Below are positions 7,883 through 10,899 of a DNA stretch of 10,899 nucleotides, piece after piece. Every line of letters begins with the position of its first letter. Within the stretch, counting starts at the first letter, position 1. Source of the DNA: Methanomassiliicoccaceae archaeon UBA113 (GTDB lineage Archaea; Thermoplasmatota; Thermoplasmata; Methanomassiliicoccales; Methanomethylophilaceae). Under the pieces are notes generated by a model. The model did no database searches. It saw only the letters and a list, made by a program, of their open reading frames with translations, and had not been told where the DNA came from. Both the position numbers and the translations under genes were made by a program. The stretch is from positions 1 through 10,899 of the forward strand of contig DAXB01000022.1 of the NCBI GenBank assembly GCA_002506175.1, written 5' to 3'.

Positions 7883-7899
7883 TTTTTTATCACAAAAAA
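7883..7899. terminator. Two-way T-run terminator candidate
   Basis: Six T (7883-7888), five bases, then six A (7894-7899). A T run is therefore read on each strand. On the minus strand it would end a transcript coming from the hairpin-rich block at 8034-8173, shielding the carS promoter. There is no gene upstream on the plus strand to terminate. Confidence 0.35.
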
Positions 7900-7988
7900 C
7901 TCAAAACCATATCAATTGAAGGTTTTTATTCACTATTAACTGTCGAAGTCAAAAATAAATATGTGGTATTTCCATCATTTCGGTAACA

Positions 7989-8043
7989 CCTGGTGTATGA
8001 TACCAGGCGGGCCTTTCAGGCCAAGGACTTGCTTTAACGCAAG
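7989..8043. other. Three tandem hairpins
   Basis: Three adjacent inverted repeats with small loops: CCTGGTGT-ATG-ATACCAGG (7989-8007, eight pairs with one G-T), GGCCT-TTC-AGGCC (8010-8022, five pairs) and CTTGC-TTTAAC-GCAAG (8028-8043, five pairs). On the minus strand the last one overlaps the stop of the small ORF, and the other two follow it, with T-rich sequence (ATTTATTTTT) downstream near 7949-7960. They may be the 3' end of that transcript or part of a structured RNA on either strand. The strand is not settled. Confidence 0.5.
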
Positions 8044-8138
8044 CCGAACACCATCATGAGGTTGGCAACAAGGTCGACAACCTTACAGATGATGTCGAGG
8101 ACCTTTGTCCTCTCGGAGGATATGGAGCGCTTTTCCAT
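8034..8138 (-). CDS. Possible 34-residue small protein
   Basis: An ATG frame of 34 codons plus TAA, not recognised as any known family. It begins MEKRSISSERTKVLDII, continues with a hydrophobic, amphipathic-looking stretch (residues about 13-33, VLDIICKVVDLVANLMMVFG), and ends GLR. In favour: GGAG (8147-8144) lies five bases before the ATG, and the codons match the neighbouring genes (GTC, CTC, GAC, ATC, TCC, AGG, AAG preferred). A basic and polar N-terminus followed by a hydrophobic helix is a sensible small membrane-associated design. It lies alone on the minus strand, divergent from nob1, with a strong hairpin touching its ribosome binding site and hairpins after its stop. Against: it is short, has no recognised homologue, and the area is rich in inverted repeats, so the DNA may encode a structured RNA instead. 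Confidence 0.42.
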   Translation of the reverse strand: MEKRSISSERTKVLDIICKVVDLVANLMMVFGLR

Positions 8139-8140
8139 AT
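8097..8140. repeat. Two inverted repeats inside the small ORF
   Basis: GAGGAC-CTTT-GTCCTC (8097-8112, six pairs, four-base loop) and ATATGG with CCATAT nine bases apart (8120-8140). The second includes the small ORF's ATG, so folding would compete with initiation on the minus-strand RNA. Together with the flanking hairpins this gives an unusual density of pairing potential. Confidence 0.45.
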
Positions 8141-8147
8141 TAACTCC

Positions 8148-8173
8148 GCAGAGCCCGTGCATACGGGCTCTGC
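8148..8173. promoter_or_regulatory. Strong perfect hairpin beside a ribosome binding site
   Basis: Arms GCAGAGCCCGT (8148-8158) and ACGGGCTCTGC (8163-8173) pair perfectly over eleven bases with a GCAT loop. On the minus strand the 3' arm ends at the base immediately before GGAG of the small ORF, so it sits in that ORF's leader and could control access to it. On the plus strand it is followed by AATCCTTT, a weak T run, so a terminator role on that strand is possible but there is no recognised plus-strand gene to terminate. Confidence 0.6.
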
Positions 8174-8277
8174 AATCCTTTGAGAGATGATACGAATAAA
8201 ACACTGTCATCCAAAGTTTAGTTTACATCTCATTTATCTCCTCCGAACGAATATCTCCGCAATCTGCATGCATCATC

Positions 8278-8285
8278 CTTTTTAG
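8278..8285. promoter_or_regulatory. Candidate divergent TATA element for nob1
   Basis: CTTTTTAG is centred about 25 bases before the nob1 ATG, the spacing expected for a leaderless archaeal mRNA, and nob1 has no ribosome binding site. Its complement, CTAAAAAG, would serve equally on the minus strand, giving a start near 8257 for a transcript reading toward the hairpins and the small ORF. This is based on spacing and composition only. Confidence 0.35.
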
Positions 8286-8306
8286 ACCGAATCCGATTCA
8301 TGTGTC

Positions 8307-8765
8307 ATGATCGTACTCGACAGTTCCGCATTCTTCTCGATGGATGCCCTCCCGGAGGAGGAGCACGTCTGCCCTCCCGGTGTCATCAGGGAGCTGACCA
8401 AGTACGAGGATCCGCGTCTCGCCCTGTGGGGGGACATGATCAGAGTATCGGAATGCTCCAAGGAGTCCCTTGCGAAGGTTGAGGATGCTGCGAAGAAGAC
8501 CGGAGATGCCGGAAGGCTGTCACCCGTCGACATGACTGTCCTGGCGCTCGCGGTGGATGTGAACGGAACGATATGGTCCGACGATTATTCCATCCAGAAT
8601 GTTGCAAAGGTCATGGGATTGGGATTCAAGCCGATAGGCATGAAAGGCATCGAGAAGGTAGTCAAATGGAACTACAAATGCATCGGATGCGGCAAATGGT
8701 CCAAGGAGAAGTATCCCGAATGCCCGATATGCGGTTCGCCTATGAAGGCATGCAGAAGGAAATGA
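8307..8765 (+). CDS. nob1: Endoribonuclease Nob1 (PIN domain plus zinc ribbon)
   Basis: The 152-residue product is the archaeal form of Nob1, the nuclease that trims the 3' end of 16S rRNA in late small-subunit maturation. The PIN domain fills residues 1 to about 115. Its acidic metal-binding residues are visible as D5 (VLDSSAFF), E29 (VIRELTKYEDPR), D75 (LSPVDMTVLALA) and D92/D93 (WSDDYSIQNVAKVMG). The C-terminal zinc ribbon has C125-x2-C128 and C139-x2-C142 (CIGCGK, CPICGS). The length is typical for the archaeal protein. The ATG at 8307 gives the family's usual start directly at the first PIN strand. No Shine-Dalgarno is present, so it is probably leaderless. It stands alone on the plus strand, and its stop abuts the convergent geranylgeranyl reductase stop. 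Confidence 0.93.
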   Translation: MIVLDSSAFFSMDALPEEEHVCPPGVIRELTKYEDPRLALWGDMIRVSECSKESLAKVEDAAKKTGDAGRLSPVDMTVLALAVDVNGTIWSDDYSIQNVAKVMGLGFKPIGMKGIEKVVKWNYKCIGCGKWSKEKYPECPICGSPMKACRRK

Positions 8766-8768
8766 TCA
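8763..8768. other. Shared TGATCA stop palindrome of two convergent genes
   Basis: TGA (8763-8765) ends nob1 on the plus strand, and the next three bases TCA (8766-8768) are the TGA stop of the reductase on the minus strand. The two coding regions touch with no spacer, so each mRNA must extend into the other gene, antisense, before it can terminate. Confidence 0.95.
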
Positions 8769-9854
8769 CGGGAAGATGCGCTTGCATCTGATCAGATTGC
8801 CCATCCTGCGTTTTCCAAGGATCGACATGCACATCTTGGTCGTCGTGTCAGACCTGAATGCGAACATGTCCGCCAGCTTCTTGTTGAAAGCGGCCAGCTT
8901 GAGAGGGGCCTCCATTATGTCCCTCCACTGCGCCTCGTACTCCTGAAGCGATGCTCCCTCGTTGACCGCACGTCCGGCGGTCTGTCCGCAGATACGTCCG
9001 GCGATGAGGGACAAGGGTATTCCGCCGCCGTTGACGGATATGACCTGACCGGCTGCATCGCCGACGACCATCGCGTTTCCGGAAACGGTCTTCGGTATAG
9101 GTCCCTCGCTTGGAACGTATTTCCCGTAGACCTCCCCCTCGACCTTAAGGTCATGGGACTCGATGAACTTCTTGAAGTATGCTGATGTGGAATCCTTCGC
9201 GAACTTGGGCGCGAATCCGACTCCGATATTTGCCCTTCCGTCCTTAGGTATGATCCATCCGTATGCTCCGGGCGCGATGCCTCCGAAGAACATCTTGGTG
9301 CACGGTTCGAAATCCCCCTTGACCTGTGCCGTGACTGCCGGGTAGGGATTCTGATTCCTCTGAAGCCCGATGCTCTGCGCCACGCGCGAACCGGGACCGT
9401 CTGCACCGATAAGGACCTTGTACTCTATGTCCCCCTTGGAAGTACTTGCGATATTGTCCTTGCAGTCGAGGAACATATCATTCATCTCGATCTCCGCACC
9501 GGCTTCGCATGCGAGCTTGGCGAGATGCTGGTCGAACCTGTCCCTGTCCGTTGTATATCCTTTGAAATCAAGCCTTACGACCTTCTCCGAAGGGTCGATG
9601 AGATCGATCCCGTATGTCTCCAGGCAATGAAGCTCCTCTGGCATATCGAATATCTCGCTCATATCCTTCAGCTTGGGGAACATGTTGAGGATCTCTTCAT
9701 CCGAGGGCATGAACTCTCCGCACCTGACGGGGACTCCCACGGTGGAGCGTCTCTCGATGATCTTCACGCTTGCGCCCGATTGGGCCGCGAACCTTGCGGC
9801 CGTGCTTCCGGCGGGGCCGGAGCCGACGACCAGAATGTCGACCTTGTCAGTCAT
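8766..9854 (-). CDS. Geranylgeranyl reductase family FAD enzyme
   Basis: The 362-residue product is a flavoprotein of the geranylgeranyl reductase family. In archaea these saturate the isoprenoid chains of ether lipids (digeranylgeranylglycerophospholipid reductase) or related polyprenyl groups. The N-terminal Rossmann FAD site is VDILVVGSGPAGSTAARFAA (5-24), followed by the family's PVRCGEF (42-48), DRDRFD (103-108) and GADGPGS (150-156). The substrate-cavity motif YGWIIPK is at 198-204, and the second FAD motif MVVGDAAGQVISVNGGGI at 262-279. The frame is open upstream to 10178, but that is a shadow of the neighbouring gene. The ATG 9854-9852 lies four bases after the upstream gene's stop, with a GTGTGAT ribosome-site-like sequence before it. 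It is co-transcribed with the isoprenyl-synthase-like gene. Confidence 0.9.
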   Translation of the reverse strand: MTDKVDILVVGSGPAGSTAARFAAQSGASVKIIERRSTVGVPVRCGEFMPSDEEILNMFPKLKDMSEIFDMPEELHCLETYGIDLIDPSEKVVRLDFKGYTTDRDRFDQHLAKLACEAGAEIEMNDMFLDCKDNIASTSKGDIEYKVLIGADGPGSRVAQSIGLQRNQNPYPAVTAQVKGDFEPCTKMFFGGIAPGAYGWIIPKDGRANIGVGFAPKFAKDSTSAYFKKFIESHDLKVEGEVYGKYVPSEGPIPKTVSGNAMVVGDAAGQVISVNGGGIPLSLIAGRICGQTAGRAVNEGASLQEYEAQWRDIMEAPLKLAAFNKKLADMFAFRSDTTTKMCMSILGKRRMGNLIRCKRIFP

Positions 9855-9858
9855 GTTA

Positions 9859-10812
9859 TCACACGGAAAGATTGCGGGCCAACTGGAGGAGGGCCTCTGT
9901 GTATTCTGATTCGGGAACGCCTTTGAGGGCCTCGATGGCCTTCTTCGCGTATTCCTTCTTGACCTGCTCGCACTTGAATCCGGCATCGTTGGATACCATG
10001 AGCATCCTGAATTGGGACAGGTCCCTCCTTGTGAACTTCGTCTTCTCGAAGAACGGTTTGATCTTTTGGGAGGCCGATGCATCCTGCAATGCATAGTAGA
10101 TAGGAAGCGATACCCTTCCCTCGAGGAGAGCGTTGAACCTTGCCTCCGTCTCCCTGTCACCGTAGATGTCGTCGACATCCTCCTTGATCTTCAGGGCCAT
10201 TCCGATGTTGTATCCGTACTCCCCGAAAGCCTTCTCATACCTGTGCTCGGGATCCGCGAGTCCGCAGCCGACCTTGACCAGCTCAGAATAGAGCTTTCCA
10301 TACTTGTGATCGATGATGATCATGCATTCCTCTTCGGTGACGTCCAGCTTCCTCTCGGCATCGGCCGCTATGAAATTACCTGAACCGATGCAGGAGGATG
10401 CTTCCATGAGATACGGGACGATATCCTTGCAATGGGTGTATGCCTGACGGAACCCCATGGCGAACATGTAGTCTCCAGCGACTATCACCTTGGTGGTCGA
10501 CGGCGCTTTGTAGAACAATCCCTTCTTGACGCCCAGGACTTCTCCGTCAGAACCGATCTTGTCATGGAGAAGCTCACCCTGGATCAACATCTCGAATGCC
10601 GTTGCGGCGGACACTGCCTCTTTGGGATCCTTTCCGCCGTTGGCGTAATAGGACAGGATGGTAAGCGCAGGCCTGATCTCGGATTGCTCCGAGGCTACGA
10701 TATCCTGACACATCTTCGTCAGCTCCGGATAGGCTGACACCATGTCCTTCATTATGATGTCATTCGCGGTTTTCAGCTCCGCATCAATAACAGAACACCA
10801 AGGCTGACTCAT
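9859..10812 (-). CDS. Isoprenyl diphosphate synthase-like protein, divergent metal motifs
   Basis: The 317-residue product has the all-helical trans-isoprenyl diphosphate synthase fold. Family landmarks are IRPALTILSYYANGG (46-60), LLHD (81-84), YGKLYSELVKVGCGLA (171-186), GMALKIKEDVDDIYGD (204-219) and GRVSLPIYYAL (232-242). In active enzymes two aspartate-rich motifs, both DDxxD-like, bind magnesium and the diphosphates. Here the first reads HDKIGSD (83-89), with lysine at the second aspartate position. The usual RRG following it is KKG (96-98), and the second motif reads EDVDD (211-215). The normal reaction would be chain elongation to GGPP or a longer polyprenyl diphosphate, but activity is uncertain. 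It could be an atypical enzyme or a partner subunit. ATG 10812 starts it without a ribosome binding site, probably leaderless. It is followed after four bases by the reductase. Confidence 0.82.
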   Translation of the reverse strand: MSQPWCSVIDAELKTANDIIMKDMVSAYPELTKMCQDIVASEQSEIRPALTILSYYANGGKDPKEAVSAATAFEMLIQGELLHDKIGSDGEVLGVKKGLFYKAPSTTKVIVAGDYMFAMGFRQAYTHCKDIVPYLMEASSCIGSGNFIAADAERKLDVTEEECMIIIDHKYGKLYSELVKVGCGLADPEHRYEKAFGEYGYNIGMALKIKEDVDDIYGDRETEARFNALLEGRVSLPIYYALQDASASQKIKPFFEKTKFTRRDLSQFRMLMVSNDAGFKCEQVKKEYAKKAIEALKGVPESEYTEALLQLARNLSV

Positions 10813-10899
10813 TACTGTCAGTATAAAGAGACCGTACTTAATGATTTGTCGAACTGCTGGGTAAGTCGCAAAAAGTGCCTCTTTCTGAAAAACAGTGGG
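10813..10899 (-). promoter_or_regulatory. Promoter region of the IDS-like/reductase operon
   Basis: On the minus strand, CATTAAGTA (about 10843-10835) is centred roughly 26 bases before ATG 10812, which would give a leaderless transcript. A better-looking TATA sequence, TTTATAC (10827-10821), is only eight bases before the ATG and would start transcription inside the gene near 10799. In that case the first in-frame ATG would be codon 21. I favour the first because the W and ID-EL residues near the N-terminus look like family sequence. No gene is seen in these last 87 bases. Confidence 0.35.

Noticed and set aside
7961..8059. Plus-strand 32-codon ATG frame rich in W, Y, F and H at its start, resembling an aromatic leader peptide
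   Set aside because: It has no ribosome binding site and overlaps the hairpin cluster and the better-supported minus-strand ORF. The gene downstream is nob1, not an aromatic amino acid gene.
8148..8173. Hairpin as a bacterial-style intrinsic terminator on the plus strand
   Set aside because: Only a weak T run follows, no plus-strand gene precedes it, and archaeal termination does not normally use hairpins.
7793..8306. Search for tRNA, 5S, SRP or RNase P RNA in the gene-poor gap
   Set aside because: No cloverleaf, T-loop sequence or recognisable conserved RNase P or SRP core was seen on either strand by eye; a covariance-model search was not possible here.
9855..10178. 108-codon N-terminal extension of the geranylgeranyl reductase frame
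   Set aside because: It overlaps the coding sequence of the IDS-like gene, is Ser/Arg-rich as shadow frames are, and a proper ATG follows at 9854 just before the FAD-binding motif.

Overview
The window reads as a compact archaeal chromosome segment. The archaeal markers are a CDP-archaeol synthase (CarS), a geranylgeranyl reductase, an isoprenyl-diphosphate-synthase-like protein, the rRNA endonuclease Nob1 and a family 4 (Fe-S) uracil-DNA glycosylase. Moderately high GC, Shine-Dalgarno-driven operons with ATGA overlaps, GTG and TTG starts, and AT-rich promoters together suggest a euryarchaeon. Similarity to Thermoplasmata, perhaps Methanomassiliicoccales-like methanogens, is my impression from gene content and style and is not proven here. 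No rRNA, tRNA, CRISPR array, transposase or integrase was found.

Layout from left to right. Positions 1-182 are AT-rich non-coding sequence. A minus-strand condensin operon smc-scpA-scpB fills 183-5152, with one-base gaps between genes. An AT-rich spacer (5153-5366) carries the smc promoter and the poly-T terminator of the next operon. A minus-strand operon carS-pyrE-udg-HAD fills 5367-7771, with 4-nt ATGA overlaps or a 4-nt gap at each junction. A 535-base gene-poor stretch (7772-8306) holds the carS promoter with an inverted repeat, a run of hairpins, and a possible 34-codon ORF on the minus strand. nob1 lies on the plus strand (8307-8765) and abuts, with no intervening base, the convergent pair IDS-like to geranylgeranyl reductase (minus, 10812 to 8766). 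The last 87 bases are the promoter region of that pair.

How the genes work together. SMC, ScpA and ScpB form the condensin-like complex that compacts and segregates DNA. The IDS-like protein, geranylgeranyl reductase and CarS all belong to isoprenoid/ether-lipid metabolism, in two transcription units around nob1. The carS operon also has a pyrimidine theme: PyrE feeds UMP and hence CTP, CarS consumes CTP, UDG removes uracil from DNA, and the HAD-IIA phosphatase belongs to a family that includes a UMP phosphatase. The part least explained by known genes is the hairpin-rich block at about 7961-8244. I read it as either a small-protein gene with a structured leader or a structured RNA.
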